This document shows positions 25,488-33,498 of a stretch of DNA of 64,000 nt, piece after piece. The notes beneath the pieces are model-generated. The model made no database searches, had not been told where the DNA came from, and worked only from the letters and a program-made list of their open reading frames with translations. The translations under genes and the position numbers were made by a program. The number at the start of each line of letters is the position of its first letter. Position 1 is the stretch's first letter. The stretch is from Paenibacillus sp. FSL K6-3182 (lineage in GTDB: Bacteria; Bacillota; Bacilli; Paenibacillales; Paenibacillaceae): contig NZ_CP150265.1 of assembly GCF_037976325.1 (NCBI RefSeq), positions 4,769,501-4,833,500 on the forward strand, read 5' to 3'.

Positions 25488-26276
25488 TTATTCGTTTTGT
25501 TTTGGCAGCCATTCTAAGAACTGCTGGATATGCGTGTCCCAATAGCTCCATTCATGATTGCCTGGGCCTTCAATATAAGTTAAAGGATAATTTGCCTGCT
25601 CGCTCGCATTACGGAAGGCGATATTATCATTGTATAGAAAATCCTCCGTACCACAGCACTGATAGAGCAGAGGCTTAGCCGCCGAATCCAGCTTGGCACT
25701 CCCCGCTACAAGATGCAGCAAATCATCATCCGTGCCTTTAATTTCTTTATCACCATATATGAGATGGAACAGACGCTTCAGATCAGTCATTTCGCTCCGT
25801 TTCACCATATCCGCCATATCCAGCGCACCGGATAAGCTGCCAGCTGCGGCAAAACGATCCGGATGCCTTAATGCCCATTTGAATGCTCCATAACCGCCCA
25901 TCGATAAGCCCGCGACAAAATTATCTTCACGGGCATCAGATAGAGGGAAGAAAGAACGAGCAACGGCCGGAAGCTCTTCGGTTAGAAACGTCCAATATTT
26001 ATTGCCATATGCCATATCCGTATAAAAGCTTTGATGCACATTCGGCATGATAACCGCAAAACCTTGCTCGGCTACATAACGTTCGATAGAAGTTCTGCGC
26101 ATCCAAATGGTATCATCATCAGACAAGCCATGCAGTAAATATAACGTTTTATGAAGCTTCTGACTGCTGCGATTATTCATACCAATTTGCGATGTCGTCT
26201 GCTGCGGCAAAATAACGGTCATCGATGTACTGAGGCCCAGTGCCTCAGAAAAAAAGTTGCAAGTAATGAGTGCCAA
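25488..26276 (-). CDS. Esterase of the S-formylglutathione-hydrolase/acetyl-esterase (esterase D-like) family
   Basis: 262 residues, alpha/beta hydrolase. KTLYLLHGLSDDDTIW near residue 45, the nucleophile elbow GLSMGGYGAFKWAL, DFLYNDN for the acid, and GNHEWSYWDTHIQQFL holding the catalytic His. This subgroup (tributyrin esterase/EstA-like) often acts on acetylated or feruloylated sugars. No signal peptide, so cytoplasmic. It is a single-gene unit upstream of the GH51 operon with its own terminator; a cre-like palindrome lies about 85 bp upstream. Confidence 0.88.
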   Translation of the reverse strand: MALITCNFFSEALGLSTSMTVILPQQTTSQIGMNNRSSQKLHKTLYLLHGLSDDDTIWMRRTSIERYVAEQGFAVIMPNVHQSFYTDMAYGNKYWTFLTEELPAVARSFFPLSDAREDNFVAGLSMGGYGAFKWALRHPDRFAAAGSLSGALDMADMVKRSEMTDLKRLFHLIYGDKEIKGTDDDLLHLVAGSAKLDSAAKPLLYQCCGTEDFLYNDNIAFRNASEQANYPLTYIEGPGNHEWSYWDTHIQQFLEWLPKQNE

Positions 26277-26358
26277 ACGATATTCCTCCTATTAATAGAT
26301 ATGCTTTTTTTATCAACTTACTCTAATGATATGTAATACTAGTAATGTAGCATCTATA

Positions 26359-26371
26359 TGAAGCGCTTGCA
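26359..26371. promoter_or_regulatory. Weak cre-like palindrome upstream of the esterase
   Basis: TGAAGCGCTTGCA, centred on the palindrome AAGCGCTT, between the divergent esterase and aldo/keto reductase genes. It has about two mismatches to the CcpA site TGWAARCGYTWNCW, so only a tentative call. Confidence 0.3.
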
Positions 26372-26519
26372 ATCTATCATATGAAACGGTGATGCTTCCA
26401 TGTCCTATACGCCCTAAGGTTAGTTAGTGAACTTTTTTTCAGTGCTTATATGTACAGAAATAGAAAGGTATAATAGAAATCGTCACAGAGCGAATATAAA
26501 TTTTGGAGGTTGATTACGA

Positions 26520-27500
26520 ATGAAAATGATGCCTTTAGAGCGTCGTGGAATATCCGATAGCCGTCTCGTGTTAGGCTGTATGGGTTTTGGCGGAAGCTGG
26601 GATCTTGCAGACCCGATTACCCCTAGTCATATCAAGCAAGCAGAGGAAGCGATAGAAGCCGCGCTATCAATCGGCATTACGATGTATGATCATGCGGACA
26701 TTTACACAAGAGGCAAAGCAGAATCCGTATTCGGTCAAATTCTTAAACAGCAGCCCAAGCTTCGTGAGCAGCTCGTCATTCAATCCAAAGTAGGCATTCA
26801 GCTCTCGGATGGCATTTTACCTGGTCGCTTCAATTTCTCGCAAGAGCATATATTATCGTCTGTTGATGGCATATTGGAGAGGCTTGGCACAGAATACTTA
26901 GATGTTTTGCTGCTTCATCGTCCTGATCCGCTTATGGAGCCGGATGAAATTGCAGAAGCTTTTACGAAGCTGAAATTATCCGGCAAGGTTCGCAACTTTG
27001 GCGTATCCAATATGAGCCCGGGACAAATTCGTTTCCTGCAGCGCTCGCTGCCCGATCCTATTGTCGTAAATCAGCTGGAGATGAGTCTACTTCGTCATGA
27101 TTTCATCGATCAAGGTGTGCATGTCAACCAAAAGGCAGGTTTAAAAGACAACTTTGCTGAAGGTCTTATGGAATTGATGCAAATGGAAAATATACAAATT
27201 CAAGCATGGGGGCCACTGGCGCAGGGGAAATTTTCTGGAAGAGTATCCGAGAACGCATCGGAGTCAGAATTGAAAACAGCTGCTCTCGTACAACAAATAG
27301 CTGAAGAAAATGAAACGACACCGGAAGCCATCGTACTAGCTTGGTTAATGAAGCATCCCGCTCGTATTCAGCCTGTAATCGGCACTGTAAATCCTAAGCG
27401 GATAGCAGCCTGTAAGGATGCGGTGAAGCAATCGGAACTTATGACGAGAGAGCAATGGTACACGCTTCTAGTAAGCGCAAGAGGCATAAATATGCCTTAA
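26520..27500 (+). CDS. Aldo/keto reductase, YdhF-like
   Basis: 326 residues. Catalytic Asp/Tyr in TMYDHADIYTRGKAE, Lys in LVIQSKVGI, His in LLLHRPDPLMEPDE; VRNFGVSNMSPGQIRFLQ and QAWGPLAQGKF are typical of the YdhF branch. A GGAGG site lies 9 bp before the ATG. NADPH-dependent reduction of a small carbonyl compound in the cytoplasm is expected. It is a single gene divergent from the esterase; no pathway partner is apparent. Confidence 0.9.
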   Translation: MKMMPLERRGISDSRLVLGCMGFGGSWDLADPITPSHIKQAEEAIEAALSIGITMYDHADIYTRGKAESVFGQILKQQPKLREQLVIQSKVGIQLSDGILPGRFNFSQEHILSSVDGILERLGTEYLDVLLLHRPDPLMEPDEIAEAFTKLKLSGKVRNFGVSNMSPGQIRFLQRSLPDPIVVNQLEMSLLRHDFIDQGVHVNQKAGLKDNFAEGLMELMQMENIQIQAWGPLAQGKFSGRVSENASESELKTAALVQQIAEENETTPEAIVLAWLMKHPARIQPVIGTVNPKRIAACKDAVKQSELMTREQWYTLLVSARGINMP

Positions 27501-27665
27501 TTCGCGGGAATACGCGGATTATTAATATTTTTTCATTTAATTCTCATAATCGCTCATAATCCTTATTATACCTGCCCTTTTGTTCTCATGAGTGAAAATA
27601 GCCCTTTTGCGGATGTGTTATAGTCATAATACATAAAACGAAACGCGGAGGGACAACCTGACAGC

Positions 27666-28151
27666 ATGAGAAAATTACACCTACTGAAATCGATTGCCAA
27701 AGCAGGCATTTGCAGCGCTATCGTCATATCGGCATTCACAATCGGAACTTTTGCTCCAAAGGCACATGCAGCTACACCTGAAACACTTAATCTTGTTTCT
27801 ACAGGAAAAGAATTTATCGGCACTCCATATAAATTCGGTGCACCGGCAGGCGTTACATACGCTTTTGACTGTTCATCTTTCACTCAATTTTTGTTCAAAG
27901 GACTTGATGTTTCTCTTCCACGCACATCTGTAGCACAAGCTACGGTTGGCGAGAAGGTTCCTAAGGGTTCACTCAGCATGGGCGATCTTGTTTTCTTTAA
28001 AACGAATGGCAAGACGATCAGCCATGTCGCTATTTATGCAGGCAACAACAAAATTATCCACAGCGCTACAAGCACTGGCGTTACCGTGTCGGACATGACC
28101 TCCAGCTACTGGTCCAAAAGTTATGTTACAGCAAGACGCGTCACAAATTAA
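27666..28151 (+). CDS. Secreted NlpC/P60 endopeptidase (C40)
   Basis: 161 residues. Signal peptide ending AKAHA-type (around residue 35 in APKAHAATPE), then a single NlpC/P60 domain with catalytic Cys in YAFDCSSFTQF, His in ISHVAIYAGN and the third polar residue in KIIHSATSTG. No SH3 or LysM binding domain, so it is a minimal D-gamma-glutamyl-diamino-acid endopeptidase that trims peptidoglycan stem peptides. Single gene with its own terminator. Confidence 0.92.
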   Translation: MRKLHLLKSIAKAGICSAIVISAFTIGTFAPKAHAATPETLNLVSTGKEFIGTPYKFGAPAGVTYAFDCSSFTQFLFKGLDVSLPRTSVAQATVGEKVPKGSLSMGDLVFFKTNGKTISHVAIYAGNNKIIHSATSTGVTVSDMTSSYWSKSYVTARRVTN

Positions 28152-28169
28152 TTTTATAATATAGAATTT

Positions 28170-28206
28170 GGCTGTTATCGCCCTTTGCGATAGCAGCTTT
28201 TTTTCT
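28170..28206 (+). terminator. Terminator of the NlpC/P60 gene
   Basis: GCTGTTATCGC / GCGATAGCAGC stem followed by TTTTTTT. Confidence 0.9.
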
Positions 28207-28300
28207 GTTTATCGTGAATCAATCGCAAGCTTCAATAACATTCTTAACCATATATAAGGGATATGAAACAACTTAATAGAAAACGAAATAGAAAACGAAA

Positions 28301-29161
28301 TCACTTTCTTAGAAATTGCAGCGTTAAATCATTTACTATTTCCGCTTGCTCCATCGTTAGTGAATGACTTGCTCCTTCGATTAAATGAGTTTCAAGGCCT
28401 GGAATCGCTTTTTTCGCATAGGCTATTGCCTTCAAAGCAGGATAAATGACCTCTTTATCTCCAACAAGAAGCAAAGTAGAAACTTTGAAGTTATGAAATT
28501 CCTCTATAGGAAATACGGAAGGCATTACCTGCAAAAGAGGCTTGGCATGGCGATACCCTGCAATAACTTGAGTGCGAAAGATAGGTGTTAACTGCTCCCC
28601 CCTGCCCGAGAACCAACGAAAAGCATTATCGACCCATTTCTCTGATTGAAACAATAACGCAGGGTAAACCTTCATAAAAAACTTATAGCTTATTTTATGG
28701 AAGGTACCCGCAGGGGCATAAAGAATGAGCTTGGAAACGCGGTCTGGGTAAGCGATTGAAAAATTAAGCGCTAAAAAGCCGCCCATAGAATGACCAGCGA
28801 TGTCTACCTTGTCAAATAGGAGCGCGTTCAAAACTTCAAGAAGCCATTGCTGCGCAGCCTGCTTGTTTTTTATTACAGCTGTTGGTTTACTCTTCCCAAA
28901 ATCGCCCATTACATCGACTGCATATACACAGCGTTCTTGAGTCAGCTGCTTTATATTGGGATACCACATTGTACTGCTCATGGTCATTCCATGCAGAAGC
29001 AGCAATGGCTGCTTACTCGAATCGCCGAAGCATAACACATGGGTTTCTCCGAAGGATGTCGGGAGGTACAGTGATTTGTATTCCATTTCAAACATGTCCA
29101 AGCTTTTCTCATAACAAAGACAATATTCTTTCTCGACAATTTCATTCTTAAAAATAGACAT
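28301..29161 (-). CDS. Alpha/beta hydrolase
   Basis: About 286 residues from ATG 29161 (a TTG immediately upstream is the other option; ribosome site weak). LLLHGMTMSSTMW oxyanion region, nucleophile elbow GHSMGGFLALNF, acid in LLLVGDKEVIYP and His in GASHSLTMEQ. No signal peptide. Resembles general esterase/haloperoxidase-type hydrolases; the substrate cannot be assigned. Single gene, convergent with NlpC/P60. Confidence 0.85.
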   Translation of the reverse strand: MSIFKNEIVEKEYCLCYEKSLDMFEMEYKSLYLPTSFGETHVLCFGDSSKQPLLLLHGMTMSSTMWYPNIKQLTQERCVYAVDVMGDFGKSKPTAVIKNKQAAQQWLLEVLNALLFDKVDIAGHSMGGFLALNFSIAYPDRVSKLILYAPAGTFHKISYKFFMKVYPALLFQSEKWVDNAFRWFSGRGEQLTPIFRTQVIAGYRHAKPLLQVMPSVFPIEEFHNFKVSTLLLVGDKEVIYPALKAIAYAKKAIPGLETHLIEGASHSLTMEQAEIVNDLTLQFLRK

Positions 29162-29209
29162 CAAAATGAAGTCACGTCCTGTTCTGCTTTAATGAATAAC
29201 CACGCTATC

Positions 29210-29431
29210 TTACATGTATTCAATAAGATGATCATATTTTCCTTTTATGGATGAAATGAATAAAAAAATAAACATGCCTTTCTCATTGGATTTGATTTTG
29301 CTCTGGTTTGCACTATCCAAGGTAATCTGAACGGGTTCTGTATTACCTTCAGCAGCCACAATTAATGGTGCAGGTACAAGCAATAAGCAAACAAGTACCA
29401 ATGCAAGCAGTTTGCTAAAATATTTGAACAT
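29210..29431 (-). CDS. Small secreted protein of unknown function
   Basis: 73 residues with a good AGGGGAG ribosome site 7 bp before ATG. Residues 1-27 form a clear signal peptide (KLLALVLVCLLLVPAPLIVAAEG); the remaining 45 residues contain no cysteines or known motif and end KGKYDHLIEYM. Not recognised. It could be a secreted peptide or a fragment of a larger protein; no relative is visible nearby. Confidence 0.5.
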   Translation of the reverse strand: MFKYFSKLLALVLVCLLLVPAPLIVAAEGNTEPVQITLDSANQSKIKSNEKGMFIFLFISSIKGKYDHLIEYM

Positions 29432-29504
29432 CGCATAACTCCCCTTTCGATTGAAAACCGTTTTTCATAGGCAGTATTTCATTCCTTCGTTAAAGAAATA
29501 AACG

Positions 29505-29538
29505 CAAAAAAATGCCATCAGCTTTTGCCGACAGCATT
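29505..29538 (-). terminator. Terminator of the ligase-like gene
   Basis: Minus-strand AATGC...TCGGC-AAAA-GCTGA...GCATT hairpin (one G-U pair) followed by TTTTTTT. Confidence 0.65.
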
Positions 29539-29604
29539 CATCTCACTCCATATAAAATCATCTACGCAAATTCGTTGTTATTAATAAGAATATTAATAAT
29601 ACCT

Positions 29605-30246
29605 TTACTCAGCAATTGAGGTTTTTTTCTGATCTGAAGCCATCGATAACGATTTATAATCATCATTTATCACCTTTAGCCAGCTCTCCTGACGTCCCTC
29701 AGCGTAGGTGCTATCCTTGCGCTTGCAGGCAATGCCCTCCAAATCCGATCTTCTTACAAGATCAAATATAGCTGCACCCTCTCGCTCCACGTACAGCATC
29801 TTTTTGAAATAGGCATTATCCTCCAAAATATATTCCAGCAGCCGCTTTCGCTCAAGCAGCGGTTTTTGCCTTAAATCAAGCCCGTTGTAATAAAGAATAT
29901 CAAATACAAAAAACTGGACCGGCTTCGTCCTTTTGGCTTCACGGATACTCGGCTCCTTCTTCAACCTGTAACGTTCCTGCAGCGACTCGAACTCAATCGC
30001 TCCTGTAAATGGGTTTACATAGGTTACCTCGCCATCTAACAGAACATCCGCAGGCTCCCTCAGCGGTACATTATGTAATTCGGGATACTGCCGCGTAACT
30101 TCATTGAAATGCCGAGTATATAAAGCAGCCTTGCTTCCCATAAAGGAGAGCTGCAGGCGATGTCCATCCAATAGGGGTTCAAATATAAAATCATCATCAT
30201 CAAAAGGTTTTTCATATTCCGTTAATAACATGGGTTCCACGAACAT
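29605..30246 (-). CDS. ATP-dependent DNA ligase-like adenylation domain lacking the motif I lysine
   Basis: 213 residues from ATG 30246, preceded by AAAGGGGG at 7 bp. Only a nucleotidyltransferase domain is present; there is no OB-fold domain. Motif III (LLDGEV), IIIa (FFVFDILYY), IV (LEGIACKRKDS) and V-like (SWLKV) of ATP-dependent ligases are all visible. Motif I, normally E-P-K-x-D-G-x-R, reads EPLLDGHR: the lysine that takes AMP is a leucine (residue 25). The usual reaction (AMP transfer to the enzyme, then nick sealing) should therefore be impossible unless another residue substitutes. No Ku or LigD parts are adjacent. It may be a regulatory or nucleic-acid-binding relative. Confidence 0.8.
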   Translation of the reverse strand: MFVEPMLLTEYEKPFDDDDFIFEPLLDGHRLQLSFMGSKAALYTRHFNEVTRQYPELHNVPLREPADVLLDGEVTYVNPFTGAIEFESLQERYRLKKEPSIREAKRTKPVQFFVFDILYYNGLDLRQKPLLERKRLLEYILEDNAYFKKMLYVEREGAAIFDLVRRSDLEGIACKRKDSTYAEGRQESWLKVINDDYKSLSMASDQKKTSIAE

Positions 30247-30379
30247 TACGGCGCCCCCTTTCCGTTTAACCATTTTAGCATGATTTCACTTCAAAAATAG
30301 GAGGTAAATTTAGGTGAATGATATGAATAAACTCTCCCTCGTATCCACATAATAGGTTCAAGAAGGAGGCTGAGAAAAG

Positions 30380-30589
30380 ATGGCAAATCGTACGAATCAA
30401 CTTCTTATACCGCAAGCCCGTGCAGCTCTAGAGCAGCTTAAATATGAAGTGGCCCAAGAGCTTGGCATTCAACTTCCGCAAGACGGATATTATGGCAATA
30501 TGACCACTCGCGATATGGGCTCTATCGGCGGATTAATTACACGCCGGCTCGTTCAAATGGCTGAACAGCAGCTGTCAGGACGTCGTTAA
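30380..30589 (+). CDS. Small acid-soluble spore protein, alpha/beta type
   Basis: 69 residues with GGAGG before ATG. Matches the alpha/beta SASP pattern: ARAALEQLKYEVAQELGI, then YYGNMTTRDMGSIGG and a helical C-terminus ITRRLVQMAEQQL. These proteins coat and protect spore DNA and are cut at germination by the Gpr protease at a conserved E-[IL] site (here within the QELGI region). Expected to be expressed in the forespore. Single gene with a strong terminator. Confidence 0.95.
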   Translation: MANRTNQLLIPQARAALEQLKYEVAQELGIQLPQDGYYGNMTTRDMGSIGGLITRRLVQMAEQQLSGRR

Positions 30590-30600
30590 TTTCTACATAA

Positions 30601-30640
30601 ATAAGCGCCAAGAATGCAGAGATGCTTTCTTGGCGCTTAT
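30601..30640 (+). terminator. Terminator of the SASP gene
   Basis: Perfect 14-bp stem ATAAGCGCCAAGAA / TTCTTGGCGCTTAT followed by TTATTT. Confidence 0.88.
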
Positions 30641-30793
30641 TTATTTGAGAAAAAATAAGAAATTGTGCAAATAAATGCTTTTGTCACGAATGGAGAACTT
30701 CCCTTCTTCCATAAAAATCGGTAAAATGGGAGAGAGTTGTCCCGTTACATAACGCATACAAACAAATTCCATTATGGAAAGGAATATTCTAAT

Positions 30794-31984
30794 ATGATTA
30801 TTCAACCAAAAACACGTGGCTTTATTTGTACGACAGCACATCCTGAGGGCTGCGCACAACAAGTACAACGTCAAATCGATTACGTAAACGCTCAACCAAG
30901 CATTGAAGGCCCGCGCAACGTGCTCGTCATTGGAGCTTCAACAGGTTATGGTCTTGCTTCACGTATCGTTTCTTCTTTCGCTGCTGGCGCTAATACAATT
31001 GGCGTTTATTTTGACAAAGCTGCTGAAGGCGCACGCACAGCATCCGCTGGCTGGTACAATTCCGCTGCTTTCGAGGAAGCTGCTGCAGCTGCTGGACGCA
31101 AATCTTTCAGCATCGTTGGAGATGCTTTCTCTGATGAAATTAAAGCAAAAACAATCGACTTGATCCGTACGGAACTAGGTCAAATTGATCTCGTTGTCTA
31201 CAGCGTTGCTTCTCCGCGCCGTACGCATCCAAAAACAGGCGAAACGTTTTCTTCCGTTATCAAGCCGCTTGGCGGCACGTATTCGAACAAAACCGTTAAC
31301 TTCCATAACGGCGATGTAACGCAAGCTACAATCGAGCCGGCAACAGAAGACGAGCTTCGTCAAACGATTGCTGTTATGGGCGGCGAGGACTGGCAGATGT
31401 GGATTGACGAGCTTGAGAAAGCTGGAGCACTTGCTGAAGGCGCAACTACAGTTGCTTACTCTTACATTGGACCTGAAATTACACATGCAGTATATCGTGA
31501 AGGTACAATTGGCGCTGCTAAAAATGATCTGGAAGCTACGGCTCACCGCCTTAATGAACAGCTCAGCACAAATGGCGGTCGCGCATTCGTTTCCGTTAAC
31601 AAAGCGCTCGTAACGCAATCAAGCTCCGCGATTCCAGTGGTGCCGCTTTATATTTCCGCCCTTTATAAAGTGATGAAAGAAAAAGGCATTCATGAGGGCT
31701 GCATTGAACAAATGTATCGTTTATTCTCAGAACGTCTATACGGCAAAAATGAAACGCTGGTTGATGAAAAAGGCCTTATCCGCGTTGATGATTGGGAGAT
31801 GAGACCAGAAATCCAAGCTGAGGTTGCCGATGTTTGGGCTAAGCTCTCTACAGAAAATGTATATGATCTTTCTGATCTTGAAGGTTATCGTCGTGAATTT
31901 TTTCAGCTGTTCGGTTTCGAGACAGATGGCATCGATTATGAAGCAGACGTTAATCCAGAAGTAAACATTCCAAATCTTCGTTAA
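30794..31984 (+). CDS. fabV: FabV-type enoyl-ACP / trans-2-enoyl-CoA reductase
   Basis: 396 residues from the ATG at 30794 (MIIQPKTRGFICTTAHPEGC), the standard FabV N-terminus; an upstream in-frame ATG at 30737 has no ribosome site. The NADH-binding motif VLVIGASTGYGLASR and the catalytic Y-x8-K (Y234, K243 in VYREGTIGAAK) are intact. It reduces the enoyl double bond in fatty-acid elongation (or crotonyl-CoA type substrates); FabV proteins are typically insensitive to triclosan. Single gene flanked by terminators. Confidence 0.93.
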   Translation: MIIQPKTRGFICTTAHPEGCAQQVQRQIDYVNAQPSIEGPRNVLVIGASTGYGLASRIVSSFAAGANTIGVYFDKAAEGARTASAGWYNSAAFEEAAAAAGRKSFSIVGDAFSDEIKAKTIDLIRTELGQIDLVVYSVASPRRTHPKTGETFSSVIKPLGGTYSNKTVNFHNGDVTQATIEPATEDELRQTIAVMGGEDWQMWIDELEKAGALAEGATTVAYSYIGPEITHAVYREGTIGAAKNDLEATAHRLNEQLSTNGGRAFVSVNKALVTQSSSAIPVVPLYISALYKVMKEKGIHEGCIEQMYRLFSERLYGKNETLVDEKGLIRVDDWEMRPEIQAEVADVWAKLSTENVYDLSDLEGYRREFFQLFGFETDGIDYEADVNPEVNIPNLR

Positions 31985-31997
31985 TATTTCCACTGTA

Positions 31998-32038
31998 AAA
32001 CCAATTCGAGCGTTTATTCACTCGAGTTGGTTTTTTTG
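31998..32038 (+). terminator. Terminator of fabV
   Basis: ACCAATTCGAG / CTCGAGTTGGT stem followed by TTTTTTTG. Confidence 0.88.
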
Positions 32039-32109
32039 TGTTTGCTGGTGCAAATACATTACTGGTATAGCCACTGCTATAAGGATCATTTATAATTTGA
32101 TTAATGTAT

Positions 32110-32144
32110 AAAAAAAACCCCTTAACCGAAGTTAAGGGGTTTTG
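32110..32144 (-). terminator. Terminator of the cold-shock gene
   Basis: AAAACCCCTTAAC-CGAA... perfect stem CCCCTTAAC / GTTAAGGGG flanked by A-run and T-run, just after the csp stop codon. Confidence 0.9.
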
Positions 32145-32152
32145 ATTTGATA

Positions 32153-32353
32153 CTATAGTTTTACAACGTTTTCTGCTTGTGGTCCACGGTTGCCTTGAGT
32201 TACGTTGAACTCAACGCGTTGACCTTCGTCAAGTGATTTGAAACCGTCGCCTTGGATTGCGGAGAAATGTACGAATACGTCATTGCCGCCTTCAACTTCG
32301 ATAAAACCGAAGCCTTTCTCTGCGTTAAACCATTTTACTGTACCTTGTTCCAT
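32153..32353 (-). CDS. Cold-shock protein (CspA/CspB family)
   Basis: 66 residues, a single cold-shock domain. RNP1 (KGFGFIEV) and RNP2 (DVFVHFSAI) motifs are both intact, as is the N-terminal [11 protein letters not shown]. It binds single-stranded RNA/DNA and acts as an RNA chaperone. The leader of more than 200 bp upstream contains an inverted repeat, as expected for cold-regulated csp mRNAs. Confidence 0.96.
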   Translation of the reverse strand: MEQGTVKWFNAEKGFGFIEVEGGNDVFVHFSAIQGDGFKSLDEGQRVEFNVTQGNRGPQAENVVKL

Positions 32354-32409
32354 AATTGATTACCTCCAAAAGTATATTAACATGTTTTTTCCAGAAAAAC
32401 TAAAAATCA

Positions 32410-32458
32410 CACATTGAAAAAGATATCATCATACAAATGACAACCTTTTCAATATGTG
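32410..32458 (-). promoter_or_regulatory. Inverted repeat in the csp upstream/leader region
   Basis: CACATTGAAAA (32410-32420) pairs with TTTTCAATATGTG (32446-32458) with a 2-base bulge, 57-105 bp upstream of the csp start. In the transcript this would form a long hairpin; csp leaders are known to fold temperature-dependently. Could equally be a terminator-like or chance structure in AT-rich DNA. Confidence 0.35.
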
Positions 32459-32632
32459 AATTCAAGGTTAAATTTGTTGTTTGTATTGATAATATACCAT
32501 AGGCATTTGTAATAAGCAAGTCTTTTTTAAAAAAAAGATTAAATCCCTTTTTTCTCCGGGATAACAACAGCTTGGTCAGGAAATTATATATCGGGTAGCA
32601 AGCACACTATTCTAACGTTGAGGAGTATGTAC

Positions 32633-33412
32633 ATGCGGAAATTTTTCATTTTAGCTTTACTTATTTTAGCTGTAGGCTGTTCGTCAAATCCAAGGATGTC
32701 AACCAATAAGCACTCTGCTCTTGGTTACACATCAACCAAAACACCTATTATTACGTCAACTCCACACACAACCCAGGCCTCTTCAATCTCTACACCGATG
32801 ATGAAGAATCCTACCGTTTCAATGAAGGGCTCGCAGTACAACAACATTCCAGATTGGCTGTTGGGCGATGGAGCAAATGGACTCGTGAATAAGTATCCTT
32901 ATCCATTTCCGTCTCAGTACCCAGGTCAATACCCAGCTCAACAACCAACGACACAGAATCCAACAACTCAAAATCCGACCACTCAAAATCCAACGACTCA
33001 AAATCCAACGACTCAAAATCCAGCGGAGAAAGCTCCTTCTTCCTCTGGACAATATGAACAGCAGGTGCTCCAACTCGTCAATTCTGAACGATCAAAATCA
33101 GGATTGCCAGCACTCAGCATGGATGGATCTTTATCCAAAATGGCTTTGGTTAAAGCACAGGATATGATAAACAACAACTACTTTGATCATAATTCACCAA
33201 CTTATGGTTCTCCCTTCGACATGATGAAACAATTCAATATTACGTACAGTTCTGCTGGTGAAAATATTGCTAAAGGCCAGCCAACTCCTGATCAAGTAAT
33301 GAAGGATTGGATGAACAGCCCTGGGCACCGCGCAAATATTTTGAAATCCAGTTTCACTAAAATTGGAGTTGGATATTACAAAGGGGCATGGGTTCAAGAA
33401 TTTACTGGTTAA
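32633..33412 (+). CDS. CAP-domain (SCP/YkwD-like) lipoprotein with TTQNP repeats
   Basis: About 259 residues from ATG 32633, seven bases after AGGAG; an ATG at 32618 is less likely. A lipoprotein signal (ILAVGCSS) is followed by a Thr/Pro-rich linker containing five TTQNP repeats, then a CAP domain (about 145-259). CAP motifs are LVNSERSKSGLPALSMD, NNNYFDHNSP and ENIAKGQPTPDQVMKDWMNS with the GHRANIL stretch. It should sit on the outer membrane face with the CAP domain held off by the linker. CAP proteins of spore formers are of unclear function; a calcium-dependent wall or spore role is often suggested. Confidence 0.9.
   Translation: MRKFFILALLILAVGCSSNPRMSTNKHSALGYTSTKTPIITSTPHTTQASSISTPMMKNPTVSMKGSQYNNIPDWLLGDGANGLVNKYPYPFPSQYPGQYPAQQPTTQNPTTQNPTTQNPTTQNPTTQNPAEKAPSSSGQYEQQVLQLVNSERSKSGLPALSMDGSLSKMALVKAQDMINNNYFDHNSPTYGSPFDMMKQFNITYSSAGENIAKGQPTPDQVMKDWMNSPGHRANILKSSFTKIGVGYYKGAWVQEFTG
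32945..33019 (+). repeat. Five 15-bp tandem repeats encoding PTTQN
   Basis: Five near-identical 15-bp units (type CCAACGACTCAAAAT) inside the CAP lipoprotein linker. The third codon positions differ slightly between units. Such repeats expand or contract by slippage without a frameshift, changing linker length. Confidence 0.9.
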
Positions 33413-33423
33413 TCGCATCGACC

Positions 33424-33466
33424 AAAAAAAGAGCAGCCGACGAATTTCCACTCGTTGGCTGCTCTT
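33424..33466. terminator. Bidirectional terminator between the CAP gene and hisC
   Basis: AAGAGCAGCCGACGA / TCGTTGGCTGCTCTT stem with one mismatch, preceded by an A-run and followed by a short T-rich tract; it serves convergent genes. Confidence 0.88.
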
Positions 33467-33498
33467 ACTAACATCGCAGCATAATTATTAACTAAAGA

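Noticed and set aside
32811..33073. Minus-strand frames with WILSR repeats; also the idea of a CRISPR array
   Set aside because: Both come from the tandem 15-bp coding repeat of the CAP lipoprotein; the units are adjacent with no spacers and no cas genes are present.
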